Part shown: positions 32,449 to 41,100 of the stretch, piece by piece | How positions within the stretch are numbered: the stretch's first letter is position 1 | Layout: the number at the start of each line of letters is the position of its first letter | NCBI GenBank assembly: GCA_033557465.1 | Contig: CM066033.1 | Span: forward strand, 235,602,109 to 235,666,108 | Direction: 5' to 3' | DNA length: 64,000 nt | From: Ichthyophis bannanicus | Lineage: Eukaryota > Chordata > Amphibia > Gymnophiona > Ichthyophiidae | The notes under the pieces: model-generated | What the model saw: only the letters and a program-made list of their open reading frames with translations | What the model was told of the DNA's origin: nothing | Database searches by the model: none | Made by a program: the position numbers and the translations under genes

Positions 32449-33661
32449 TCAAGAATGGAACAGGTGTCTGAGGACAGCCTGACCAAACAAGGCATCCCGG
32501 CGGGAGTCCTTGTCCAAACAGTAATGGGCTGTAAAGGTATGAACCAAGGCCCAGGTGGCTGCTCGACAGATCTGGTCGATGGACACAGAATGAAGATGAG
32601 CCATGGAGGTGGCCATGGCCCTCACATTGTGAGCTGTGACATGGCCCTCCAGAGAAAGGTTCTTACTCTGGTAAGTAAAAGAAATACACTGAGCAATCCA
32701 ATTGGACAGTGTTCTTTTAGAGACTGGAAGTCCTAAATGAGAAGGATCAAAAGCAACAAAAAGTTGGGAAGACTTTCTATGCTGCTGCGTCCTGTATAAG
32801 TAAAAAGCAAGAGGTCTTTTACAATCTAGAGTATGAAGGTTCCTCTCTGCAGTGGATGCATGAGGAGCTGGAAAAAATACAGGTAAATATAGCTCTTGAT
32901 TAAGATGAAAAGGTGAGACCACTTTAGGCATAAAGTGAGGATTTGTCTTAAGGACTACCTTATCATGATGGAACCTTGTATAAGGTGGATTAGCCACTAA
33001 GGCTTGCAGTTCACTGATGCGGCGAGCAGAAGTGATTGCAATAAGGAAAATAACCTTCCAGGAAAGAAATTTCAAGGAGGTAGTGGCTAAGGGTTCAAAA
33101 GGTGGCTTCATAAGCTGACCAAGAACCAAATTTAAGTCCCATGCCACCGGAGGAGGTCGAATGGGAGGTTTAGTTAAAGTTAGGCCTCTCATGAATCTTG
33201 CAATAAGAGGATGAGAGGAAATAGGTTGTCCATTGATAGGCTTAAGGGATGCTGCAATAGCACTCAAATGGACCCTTACTGAATTCGTTCTAAGGCCTGC
33301 ATTAGAGAGATGCAGGAGATATTCCAATAGAGAATTCACAGGAAGTGCCAGAGGGTCAAGACCCTTTTGAGCACACCAAATGGAAAATCTTTTCCATTTA
33401 AAAGCATAGGAACGCCTAGTGGAAGGTTTCCTGGAAGCATGGAGGATATCCTTCACTTGCTGAGAAAGATTGAAGTCTTGAAGGTCTAGGCCTTCAGTAA
33501 CCAAGCTCTGAGGTGAAGGGACTTGGGATTTGGATGCCACAAAGTCCCTTCCTCCTGGGACAGAAGGTCTGGTGCAGTTCCCAAGTCCAGGGAGGGGGCT
33601 TGGGAGAGATGCAGAAGTAGAGGGTACCACACTTGGCGTGGCCAGCGGGGAGCTATGAGGA
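32449..33661 (-). CDS. DIRS tyrosine recombinase (copy E), 5' end cut by F
   Basis: The frame is open for just over 400 codons up to the F insertion at 33662. It contains KDILHASRKPSTRRSYAFKWKRFSIW, EYLLHLSNAGLRTNSVRVHLSAIAA, ITSARRISELQAL (first catalytic arginine), NLHTLDCKRPLAFYL, FDPSHLGLPVSKRTLSNW, HVTAHNVRAMATS (H-x-x-R) and FTAHYCLDKDSRRDALFGQAVL (tyrosine). The catalytic domain is complete. The start codon side continues across F into 38785 onward, where the methyltransferase-like part overlaps, so the recombinase core itself may be whole; expression is doubtful because F separates it from its leader. Confidence 0.8.
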
Positions 33662-34089
33662 AGCACAGTTACTTACCTGTAACAGGTGATCTCCGGAACA
33701 GCAGGAATTAGTCTTCACACGTGGGAGACGTCGCCGACAGAGCCCACACGGGAAATGCTCCCCAGCATCCAATCAGAAAGCCTTTGGGAACTCCCCAGTT
33801 GAGTTTCATAGCTGAGCCGGCAGGAGAGGAGAGGAAGGAATAGAGAAAAAGAGAGATACAACTCCCAGGGGAGGTGGGCGGGTTGTGAAGATTAATTCCT
33901 GCTGTTCCGGAGATCACCTGTTACAGGTAAGTAACTGTGCTATCTCCAGGAACAAGCAGGAATGAGTCTTCACACGTGGGGACTCCCTAGCTTAGGATGC
34001 CCGGGGAGATCCCATAAGCGCAGCCCAGACGGGATGGCATTTGCCCAGCCTGAATCTCCGGCATCCCCTGAGGGATGGAGGGCAGGAGT

Positions 34090-35470
34090 TGAATAGAGGA
34101 ACAGCGAATCCAAAGACTACGGAGGCAAGTCTTTAGAGTGCAGAACAGGTACCATTAGGATACAGCAAAAAAAAACCCAGGCTATGGGAGTAGTCAGAGG
34201 GGTGCATGAAGAGAATCATTAAGCATGTAATGAGTAAATGACCTAGTACCATACAGAGCTTACCGGCCATTAAGTTTCTAATGAATTAATGGTTTAGAAC
34301 CCTGTACTGCTTACCCACCGGGTTGTCGGAAGTAGTCCTGTGATGAAGGCACTGTAGATGCAGTAGCGAGGTCATCAAGGAAACTTCACCGCAGCGAGGA
34401 GGAAGTTCCAAATCCGGAAGGCCATGGGATCCAGGCGTCAGCTGGGTCAGGAGAAGGACGGCAGGTCTTCCAGGGGGCTCAAGGCAAGCTGAGCACTCCC
34501 TTAGGAGTAGAGTCCATAACTCAGAGGACCAACAGTGGAAGACAGGCCAAACTAGAGAGCCTATCCCGGAGAAGAGTAGAGGTGTACCCCGGAGCAGAAG
34601 GGGTACACAGTCTGCCCTAGCGAGAGATAGGGAGACAAGGGTCCGGACCTCCGGGAGGAGGACCTAACTGAAAAGGGGACTGTTGACTTCACAGCAGTAG
34701 GGTACCACCAGTCTGCGGCCCGACGGGGAATAGGCAGGCGGACTAGCCGGACCCCCTGGGGGGGGGGGGGGGGGGGGGGTACCGGCCATAGGGGGAAAAG
34801 GCAGTAAACACAGGTACTGTGTGGATCCCCCAAAGGCGCCTGCCAAGCAGATGATATCTAGTATATCTAAGCCGGTGGACATGGGGACGCCCCCTCCGGT
34901 ACTAACGCAGGCACGCCGGGGGGCCTGCCTCCATGAGCAGCACTCAGGTAAGGCGGATCTGCCATCGATCCCCAGAACGTCCACCTGGAGAGGTGGCCGC
35001 AAGATCTGTCAGGGGAGGGATCTTTCCCGGAGGGCAAGGGCAGATCGGCGAGCTAAGAGCGCGGTAGCGCGGGGGACGGAGGATAGCATCAGTCCGGTAG
35101 AATGCCGCAGGGGTTGGAGGCCCTAATGTGTCCCCAGGACCTGCGCGTAGAAATTGTCCCCCGCACAATCGGGGGACATGAGGGTATAGTCCCTGGTGAG
35201 TATAGGGGGACTATAGCGGCTGGAGGGGAATTCCAGTACGGAGACAATCAGCAAGAGGATACTGGCTGAGAGGGGTTCGGGGACATACCGAAGAGTAAGT
35301 AGGGTGACCGTGGGCCAGAGCGATCACGGCGTAAGGTAGTCTCCCTTTCCCACGGAGAAGACCTGAACCCCTAGATAAGTCCCCGAACCATTTTCCAACT
35401 GGACGAGCCCCAGAGTAGAGCTCTAGTCTAAACTTCTGGTAAGGAGGTTAAGGAGCAGGCAGCCGCCCAC
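34090..35470. other. Unrecognised interior of DIRS F, with a poly-G run
   Basis: This 1.4-kb stretch takes the place where autonomous copies carry recombinase and pol. I find no conserved motifs and only short ORFs on either strand. A run of about 20 consecutive G lies at about 34759-34779, next to CCCCCT. CCCCCGCACAATCGGGGG at about 35159-35177 can form a small hairpin. The sequence may be captured foreign DNA or strongly diverged element sequence. Confidence 0.55.
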
Positions 35471-35476
35471 CTGAGC

Positions 35477-37063
35477 CTAAAAATGCTTAGTATGAGAGTC
35501 CTGGCGCGAGCCCGGGGACATCAACCCGGGGTGAGAGGTCCCTCGCTTGGGCGCGCCTGGAGGGTGGGCGGAGGGCTGACATTTCCTCTTCCTAGGGAAG
35601 TGGGATCTGGAGGGGCGTTTACCACCACAGGAGGGAAGCCGGGCCCTAGGCTGGCTGCTAACTCTGGGAAGGTTAGCGAAGCACTGTGCGACCTGACGTA
35701 AGGCTTTGCTATTGAGGAGGTGATCTCCGTCGCAGGGAGAATTACCCAGGATGTGCTGTGCCCGTCTACACAACTCGGACGCCTGCAACCATGCCGTGCG
35801 GCGTGCTCTAATGGCAACAGCAGAGGCTCTGCTGACCGACCGGAAGGAGTCCAGCGAAGCACGAGAAAGGAACCCGGAGATATTCCTGCAATGATAAAGA
35901 AGCAGGGAATATTCAAAGGCCTTGGTTGCAGATACGAAGGTGGATAACCGAGATAACCTCTCGGTGACCTCCCGAAGCGGCAGACTCATATAAAATATAT
36001 ATGAAATAATTCTGGCCGCCAGCATAGACATTTGGAAGGCTTGACGTCCTAGAGTATCTAGCGTCTTCGAGGCGCGGCCTGGAGGGCGAGAAGCATGCCT
36101 CTCCTTGCTTCCGGCCTTCCTCAGCGCTGATTCCACCACAATGGACCGATGTGGAAGCTGGTGCTGCCGAAGCCCCGGGGACGGAGGCACCCGGTACAGA
36201 GCCTGCATCGCAGTCGGAGGCACCGGAACCCTCAAAGGCGACCGCCAAGCCCCCAACAGGAGATCCTGCAGGGCGGGATGCAGAGGAAGCATCGCGGCTG
36301 CCTGTTCCGCAGGGCCTGGGCTTGGGTCCGGGATAGGGATGGCCAGCAAGTCCGCCATGTCAAGGAGGAAATCCTGAAAAGGCGGCTCTGCCGGAGCAGT
36401 TATGGCGGGAGAGGCCGCCAGGGCACTAAGAGGCCGCTCGGGCCGATGCCCGCTGGGCAGAGGAGGGGACCAACCGACCCGGATCGGGGCAGTCAACATG
36501 GCGTCGTCGGCTCCTGGAATTGATTCCAAGCTAGGCATCGAAGAAGTCGATGGCACCGACGGCTCCGCAGGAACCGGCCTCGGCCCCGAACCCGGGGGCG
36601 GCACTTCCCCCCGTGACTGGAGCGAATCCGCGGCCGCCGGAGGGCAGGGGCCAACGGTCTCTGCTCTGCGCTGCGGGAGAGGACAGGGGCCGATCCCGAG
36701 ATGTGCCGTGGCCAGGCTTTCAAGGCTGGACAACGACTCCAGGCTGGGCATCGAACCGAGCGAGGAGATCGACGCCTTCCTCGAGGCCCCCGGCAGGAGT
36801 GACCGCGCCGGTGGTGGAGATCCCGGAGCGCGGATCGGAACCACGCCGACCTGTGCCGCGAACATCAAGGGCCCCCGAGGACGGTGCTCGGAGGAGAGGG
36901 GGTCATCTGACGCCGGCGCCGATGTTGATCGGCGCGCACTGCCCGGTGCCGGGCTCCCTCTCGAACCCATCCGACCCGGAGAGAAATCCTTCCGGGGCAT
37001 ACGGCCCGTCCCCGAGGGGACCCCGGTCACCCGACAACGAGTCCCTGTGGGGGGGGAGTGCAA
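35477..37063 (-). CDS. DIRS F gag-like protein, C-terminal part
   Basis: A 528-residue open frame. Recognisable gag blocks are EPPFQDFLLDMADLLAIP (compare FSDFVRDMAKALAF in D), LHPALQDLLLGAWRSPL, MQALYRVPPSPGLRQHQLPHRSIVVESAL, GRQAFQMSMLAARIISYIFYMSLPLREVTERLSRL, and ASLDSFRSVSRASAVAIRARRTAWLQASEL. The C-terminus is basic (KRPSRSHFPRKRKCQPS). The N-terminal third is serine- and proline-rich, with SSLGSMPSLESLSSLESL repeats. It overlaps the frame 38661-37027 slightly, so the two probably formed one gag now split by a frameshift near 37030-37060. The open length suggests selection or youth. Confidence 0.75.
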   Translation of the reverse strand: MHSPPTGTRCRVTGVPSGTGRMPRKDFSPGRMGSRGSPAPGSARRSTSAPASDDPLSSEHRPRGPLMFAAQVGVVPIRAPGSPPPARSLLPGASRKASISSLGSMPSLESLSSLESLATAHLGIGPCPLPQRRAETVGPCPPAAADSLQSRGEVPPPGSGPRPVPAEPSVPSTSSMPSLESIPGADDAMLTAPIRVGWSPPLPSGHRPERPLSALAASPAITAPAEPPFQDFLLDMADLLAIPIPDPSPGPAEQAAAMLPLHPALQDLLLGAWRSPLRVPVPPTAMQALYRVPPSPGLRQHQLPHRSIVVESALRKAGSKERHASRPPGRASKTLDTLGRQAFQMSMLAARIISYIFYMSLPLREVTERLSRLSTFVSATKAFEYSLLLYHCRNISGFLSRASLDSFRSVSRASAVAIRARRTAWLQASELCRRAQHILGNSPCDGDHLLNSKALRQVAQCFANLPRVSSQPRARLPSCGGKRPSRSHFPRKRKCQPSAHPPGAPKRGTSHPGLMSPGSRQDSHTKHF

Positions 37064-38661
37064 AGCCCCTGCGCCGACGTCGGGGTACCATTGCGGGGCG
37101 GCGCAGACCCAGATTGGGTCGAAGCAGTCGAAGACCCCAAGGCCCCTTCTCTAGGGAAGGGCGGGGCCCTCGACGGCCGCGTCGATGCCGGGGAGTCGCC
37201 CGTGCGCTGGCCGACATACCCCGAGGTCCCCGGGGAAGGTCGATGGCGGTCCCTCGTGCTCGACGCCCCTGCCGTCGCTGGCGGAGCGGCGCCGCTCGAA
37301 CCCGGTACCACCCTTGCGCAGGGCTGGGATACCGGCGACCCGTCGTGGGTCGAAGCAAGCGGCCCCGAGGGGAGGGAGGCCAGATGACCATCCCCGGCGC
37401 GGGGCAGAACCACCGACGCCCGCGCCCTCGAAGCGGGTACTACCCCCGCGCATGACCTGAACATAGGGCCGTCAGACAGTGTCGAGTCGATCGGCCCACG
37501 AGGTGCCGAGGGCAGTGGCTGGCGATCCCCGGTGGGGAGCGGGTCACTCGACACCGACGGGTCGGCACCGCCCAAAGCAGATACCACCCCCGTAGGAACG
37601 CCATACCGCCGCGAGTCGGTCGGCCCCGGAGGCGCCGAGGACCGCAGCCGCCAATCCCCGGTGAGGAGCGGAACACTCAACACCGACGCCAAGGGGTCGG
37701 TACCGCCCGAAGCGGGTACCGCCCACGCGCATGGCAGGGCTGAAGGCACGCCAGGCTGCACTGAGTCGATCGGCCCCGGAGGCGCCGAGGACAGCAGCCG
37801 ACGATCCTCGGTGAGGAGCGGAGTGCTCGACACCAACACCGATGCCGGGGGCTCAGTACCGCCCGGAGCGGCTACCACGCCCGAGCATGGCTTGGATGTA
37901 GGGAGGTCAGACCCGGTCGAGTCGATCGGCCCCGAAGGCGCCGAGGACACCGGCTGACGATCCCTGGCGAAGAGTGAAACACTCGACGCCGATGCCGGGG
38001 AATCGGCACCGCTCGAAGCGGGTACCTCCCTCGGGCATGGCTCGGGAATGCTCTGTGAGGAGCGAACCTCAGGAACATCCCGAAACCCCGTAAATGCTTT
38101 GGAGCCCGAGGACTCCCGCCGGGGTAGATCAGCCAAGGAGGACTTGAGGGGTTGGCCGGAGCCGTCGCCATGCCGCGCATGAGATTTGCCCCTCAAGACT
38201 CGGCTAGTCTTAACAGACTGTTGTGTGGTTACCTGATCCTGGAGAGAAGAACAACCCGACGACCGCGCCTTGGGCGCGAAGACGTCGTCGAGGGATACCC
38301 GAAAGAGGGAGGGTCTTCTCCCGACACTGTAGCCCGGGGAATCCGTGGAAAAAGGGTCAGGCCCCAAACAGGAGAAGCACCAGGCATTGGAGTCCACGTG
38401 GAAAATGAAGTCCCCGCCGTGAGGCTGGGGGGGAAGAAGGCTCCATGCCCCGGTCCTCAGTGCCCGGAGGGGGCGACGAAAATTAAATGAAAAATAATTA
38501 AAAGAAAGAAAGAAAAAGGGGGGCACGGAGGTGCCACCGTCGGCGGGAAAGCCGCGACTACAGAAAAAAGGAAAAATTTCTGTGGTGGCAGGAGGGACGT
38601 CCTGCCTGCTCCGCGGAAAATGAAAAACTGGGGAGAGGCAGTAGGAAGGGCGGGAAGCCAC
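37027..38661 (-). CDS. DIRS F gag-like protein, repeat-rich N-terminal part
   Basis: A 544-codon open frame. The start at 38661 lies inside the terminal repeat, and the gag similarity begins at the CFSCLGPDPF motif, which resembles the CLRCLGPDY block of D gag. Most of the rest is a tandem array of roughly 43-52 residue units with the theme VPASGGTDPLASV followed by TGDWRLRSSAPPGPTDS, repeated about seven times with drift (37470-38030 is clearest). No such array exists in the gag of A, D or G. Low-complexity repeats of this kind may be structural. Confidence 0.7.
   Translation of the reverse strand: MASRPSYCLSPVFHFPRSRQDVPPATTEIFPFFCSRGFPADGGTSVPPFFFLSFNYFSFNFRRPLRALRTGAWSLLPPQPHGGDFIFHVDSNAWCFSCLGPDPFSTDSPGYSVGRRPSLFRVSLDDVFAPKARSSGCSSLQDQVTTQQSVKTSRVLRGKSHARHGDGSGQPLKSSLADLPRRESSGSKAFTGFRDVPEVRSSQSIPEPCPREVPASSGADSPASASSVSLFARDRQPVSSAPSGPIDSTGSDLPTSKPCSGVVAAPGGTEPPASVLVSSTPLLTEDRRLLSSAPPGPIDSVQPGVPSALPCAWAVPASGGTDPLASVLSVPLLTGDWRLRSSAPPGPTDSRRYGVPTGVVSALGGADPSVSSDPLPTGDRQPLPSAPRGPIDSTLSDGPMFRSCAGVVPASRARASVVLPRAGDGHLASLPSGPLASTHDGSPVSQPCARVVPGSSGAAPPATAGASSTRDRHRPSPGTSGYVGQRTGDSPASTRPSRAPPFPREGALGSSTASTQSGSAPPRNGTPTSAQGLCTPPPQGLVVG
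37470..38030 (-). repeat. Coding tandem repeats in DIRS F gag
   Basis: On the plus strand, units can be aligned by their GGTG(A/G)GGAGCGG-type starts near 37528, 37656, 37806 and 37961, giving spacings of about 128, 150 and 155 bases. Each unit carries a GTCGATCGGCCCC(G)AGGCGCCGAGG-like portion and a CACTCGACACCGAC-like portion. Unit lengths keep the reading frame, so the array expanded in coding register. Weaker units continue towards 37150. Confidence 0.7.
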
Positions 38662-38784
38662 CGCGCAGGCGCGGGGGATGCTCCCAAAGGCTTTCTGATT
38701 GGATGCTGGGGAGCATTTCCCGTGCGGGCTCCGTCGGCGACGTCTCCCACGTGTGAAGACTCATTCCTGCTTGTTCCTGGAGAT

Positions 38785-39475
38785 TCATAGATCCTTGATC
38801 CCTCTGGAGTTTGAACAGAGTCTTGGGTATCAAAGGAATGGGTGGAAAGGCATACAGGAAGTCCAGACCCCAGTGAAGGAGGAAGGCATCCTTGGCCTGA
38901 GCTCCCTGACACGGAATTCTGGAACAGAACCGGGGAAGTTTGGCATTCCACGGACTTGCAAAGAGGTCTATGTCCGGGGTTCCCCATTCCTGGAAAATTC
39001 TGAGTACCTGATCCATGTGCAGGGACCATTCGTGTGGAAGCAGAACTCGACTGAGTTTGTCTGCCCAAGAGTTTTGGATTCCTGGGAGGTATACTGCCAG
39101 GAGATGGATTTGATGCTCTCTGGCGAAGGCCCACAATCTTAGAGCTTCGTTGCAAAGCGACAGAGAGCCAGTTCCTCCTTGCTTGTTTATGTAAAACATG
39201 GCTACTTGATTGTCCATATGAATGAGGACTGTCTTGTAGCTGAGGAGGGTATGAAAGACCTTGAGAGCTAGAAATATTGCTCGAAGTTCCAAGTGATTGA
39301 TATGAAGAGAGGTCTCCTGTGGGGACCAAGTGCCTTGGGTGGAGAGGTCTTGTAGATGAGCTCCCCAATCTGTTTGGGAGGCATCTGTTGTGAGGGTTGC
39401 CTGGGGCAACAAAGGTTGAAAGGGGGACCCCAGCAACAGATTTTGGGTGGACATCCACCATTGGAGAGACCAAAA
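38785..39475 (-). pseudogene. DIRS E pol remnant: RNase H and methyltransferase-like parts
   Basis: The frame 39538-38558 reads SLQWWMSTQNLLLGSPF, TTDASQTDWGAHLQDL, LELRAIFLALKVFHTLLSY, HMDNQVAMFYINKQGGTGS, YLPGIQNSWADKLSRVLLPHEWSL, IDLFASPWNAKLPRF and YAFPPIPLIPKTLFKLQRD, then runs into F sequence at 38784. Its first 20 codons lie in E's own right terminal repeat because of the internal deletion at about 39475. RT is absent. Confidence 0.85.
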
Positions 39476-39637
39476 GAACTGAGGAGAGTTGGTAGGAAAG
39501 GCGGGAAGGCAGCGCGCATGCGCTGTGGGATGCCCCAAAAGCTTTCATTCTGGGAAGCTGGGGAGCATTCCCGCGCAGGCTCCGTCGGTACCGACGTACC
39601 CATATGTGAGGACTTATTCCTGCTTTTTCCTGGAGAT

Positions 39638-40884
39638 ACTGATTTAACTGCTATTGGGGGCCTAAGGCAGAAATATCGCCCAGTGGTAGCAGCCAGCGCA
39701 ATGGAAATGCACATATTACAGCACTTTTCTGCAAAACCTGCATTTCACGCAGTGAACTTGGGTGGTGGGTGGGATAGGGGCAAGAGTAGGCATGATGATA
39801 ATTAGCAGCCAAATCAGGTCCCATTGGGGCTGCAGATAATTACATCTCCAGCAATGGTGTTAGCTGCAGCCATCACCGCTCTAGAGTCAATATTATCAGT
39901 GCTGTGGATCTGACAACAAACAAAGTGGCTAGCCCTCCCCCGTAAGCCTCAATCCCCTCCCTGGACAACTTCCGATCCCCACTGGGAACTGTCCTGGGGG
40001 AGGGGAGAGACTGGTGTACCCCCAGCCATGGCAAACATCCAGGCTAGCCAGTCAGGGTTCTTCCTCCCCCCTTTTAAAGAAGGAAACCCAGCTAGCCAGT
40101 CAGAATGGGGGCCCTTCATTGCCTCCCACCAGTGCCATACTTGTTCTCCCTGGTCTCCCTCCCCGCTCCTGCCCCCGTTGGCCTCATGTCCAACCTGGCC
40201 ACAATCACGAGGTGCTGCCCCCTCTAGCCTCATGCTAAAGAGGCAGCACCGCAAGATCACAGCCATCTTTGTGAGGATCACTGAGAAGGGCAGAAGCAAA
40301 AGGACGCTCCTGCCCTCTTTGATGGTCCTCACAAAGATTACCACAATAGGGGATAGGGATCTCAAACTGTCCGGGAGAGGGAGGGAAGGAAATCAGTGCT
40401 GACAGGGGTGACAGTCACTTTGTTATTGCTGGTGCCACAGATCTTTAGACAATGATCAGAGGTGGGGGTCGGTGGATCGGCAATTATCAGGGCATAGAGT
40501 TTGTGAGAGCTCTATGCACCCAATCGCTACCTGACCTCCCCATTGATTTACCATGGAGGCCCACGATACCTGCAACAGGCATTGCGGGACTTCCCGCACT
40601 ACCGGCTGGTCTCCATGGTAAACCCAAAACCTCTGCAATATCTGCAGGGGGAAGACTGGGAATGCCCCCTGCCCATACCACAGAGGTTTTGGCTTTACCT
40701 GTGCACCTTTTGCAGCTATCGCACCACAATAGCTACAAAGAGCTACCGCTGTTTAGTAAACATGCCCTTAAAATTTAAGAAGGGAAAAAAGCATTTATCA
40801 AGATGTACTGCCTTTGCTTTATCAAAAAGATTAGCTATAATAAACCATCACTCAAAAGTAAATCTCCAAAATCCAGAAACGTAC
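39638..40884. repeat. Intron 3' of the ACTR2 exon, hairpin-rich
   Basis: No gene or RNA gene is recognised. From about 40210 several perfect inverted repeats follow one another: GGTGCTGCC 40211-40219 with 40242-40250; TTTGTGAGGA 40268-40277 with 40326-40335; GCATAGAG 40492-40499 with 40510-40517; TTTACCATGGAG 40547-40558 with 40611-40622 enclosing GCGGGA/TCCCGC at 40584-40597; CCAAAACCTCTG 40624-40635 with 40681-40692 enclosing GCAGGGGG/CCCCCTGC at 40644-40672. Open frames over 40452-40778 on both strands follow from the palindromes and are not taken as genes. Confidence 0.65.
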
Positions 40885-41100
40885 CTCCACAATCTTTTCC
40901 CTGTTTTTTGTTGGGTTCATTGGTGGCTCTGTTAGTAAGATTTTACAGTTTCTAGTATCAACATTAAGCTTATCTGGGCCAAATGTGTAGTCCCATAGAT
41001 GCTTCATGTCATCCCAGTTCCGGACTATGCCATTTTCCATCGGGTAGTTCACTTCCAGCATTGAGCGTAACTCGCTTGCCTCATCGCCAACCATAAGATC
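40885..41100 (-). CDS. ACTR2: Internal exon of actin-related protein 2 (Arp2/3 complex)
   Basis: The 216 bases encode 72 residues in phase 0, from [20 protein letters not shown] through [17 protein letters not shown] to [16 protein letters not shown]. This corresponds to about residues 54-125 of vertebrate ARP2, differing from my recollection of the mammalian protein only in conservative changes ([10 protein letters not shown] where E and I are usual). On the minus strand it is preceded by TTATAAAATTGCAG (acceptor) and followed by GTACGT (donor), both consensus. ARP2 with ARP3 forms the template for new branched actin filaments. Neighbouring exons were not found, so introns on both sides extend beyond the window. 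DIRS H starts 316 bases upstream and DIRS E ends 1.25 kb downstream. Confidence 0.96.

Larger units (their letters stand above)
33662..38784 (-). mobile_element. Non-autonomous DIRS copy F (gag only)
   Basis: 5,123 bases with E/G-type ends: AGCACAGTTACTTACC at 33662, GGAGAT at 38784, internal complementary region at 33886-33980, and a right terminal repeat at about 38660-38784 with CACGTGTGAAGACT replacing the CATATGTGAGGACT of other copies. Neither recombinase nor RT nor RNase H motifs are present in any frame. The only coding part is a gag-like region at 35477-38661; 34090-35470 is unrecognised sequence. It is probably mobilised by enzymes from an autonomous relative with matching ends such as G. 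It lies inside E, and E without it matches G exactly at the site. Confidence 0.88.
26206..39637 (-). mobile_element. DIRS copy E, split by D and F, with a large internal deletion
   Basis: E is in three pieces: 26206-26225 (left end AGCACAGTTACTTACCTGTA), 31993-33661 (terminal hairpin, internal complementary region with junction at 32299/32300, recombinase) and 38785-39637 (methyltransferase-like and RNase H parts, right terminus ending in GGAGAT). Removing D rejoins CCTGTA with ACAGGTG, exactly as in intact copies. Removing F rejoins CTATGAGGA with TCATAG, as in copy G. Near 39475 the RNase H reading passes directly into the right terminal repeat, so most of RT and all of gag were lost. E's own sequence is only about 2.5 kb. 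Confidence 0.9.

Noticed and set aside
34759..34779. The poly-G run as a functional quadruplex
   Set aside because: A homopolymer of this length is a common sequencing or assembly error and no other G-tracts with regular loops stand beside it; kept only as a note.
36402..37455. Long plus-strand open frames of 250 and 301 codons
   Set aside because: They lie opposite the F gag frames in very GC-rich repeat sequence, have no motifs and show Arg/Pro/Gly bias expected of antisense shadows.
37470..38030. Possible CRISPR-like array
   Set aside because: Units are coding, diverged and in a eukaryotic retrotransposon; there are no uniform repeats with unique spacers.
39840..40450. Terminal inverted repeats of a DNA transposon
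   Set aside because: A weak match between about 39903-39930 and 40405-40440 on opposite strands exists, but it is short and imperfect and no flanking duplication was found.
40452..40778. Open frames on both strands near the ACTR2 exon
   Set aside because: The similar open frames on both strands follow from nested palindromes; no domain or start context supports a gene.
1..40884. The following ACTR2 exon downstream on the minus strand
   Set aside because: No segment encoding the expected VMFETYQFSG-type continuation was found, so the intron seems to extend past the window start.
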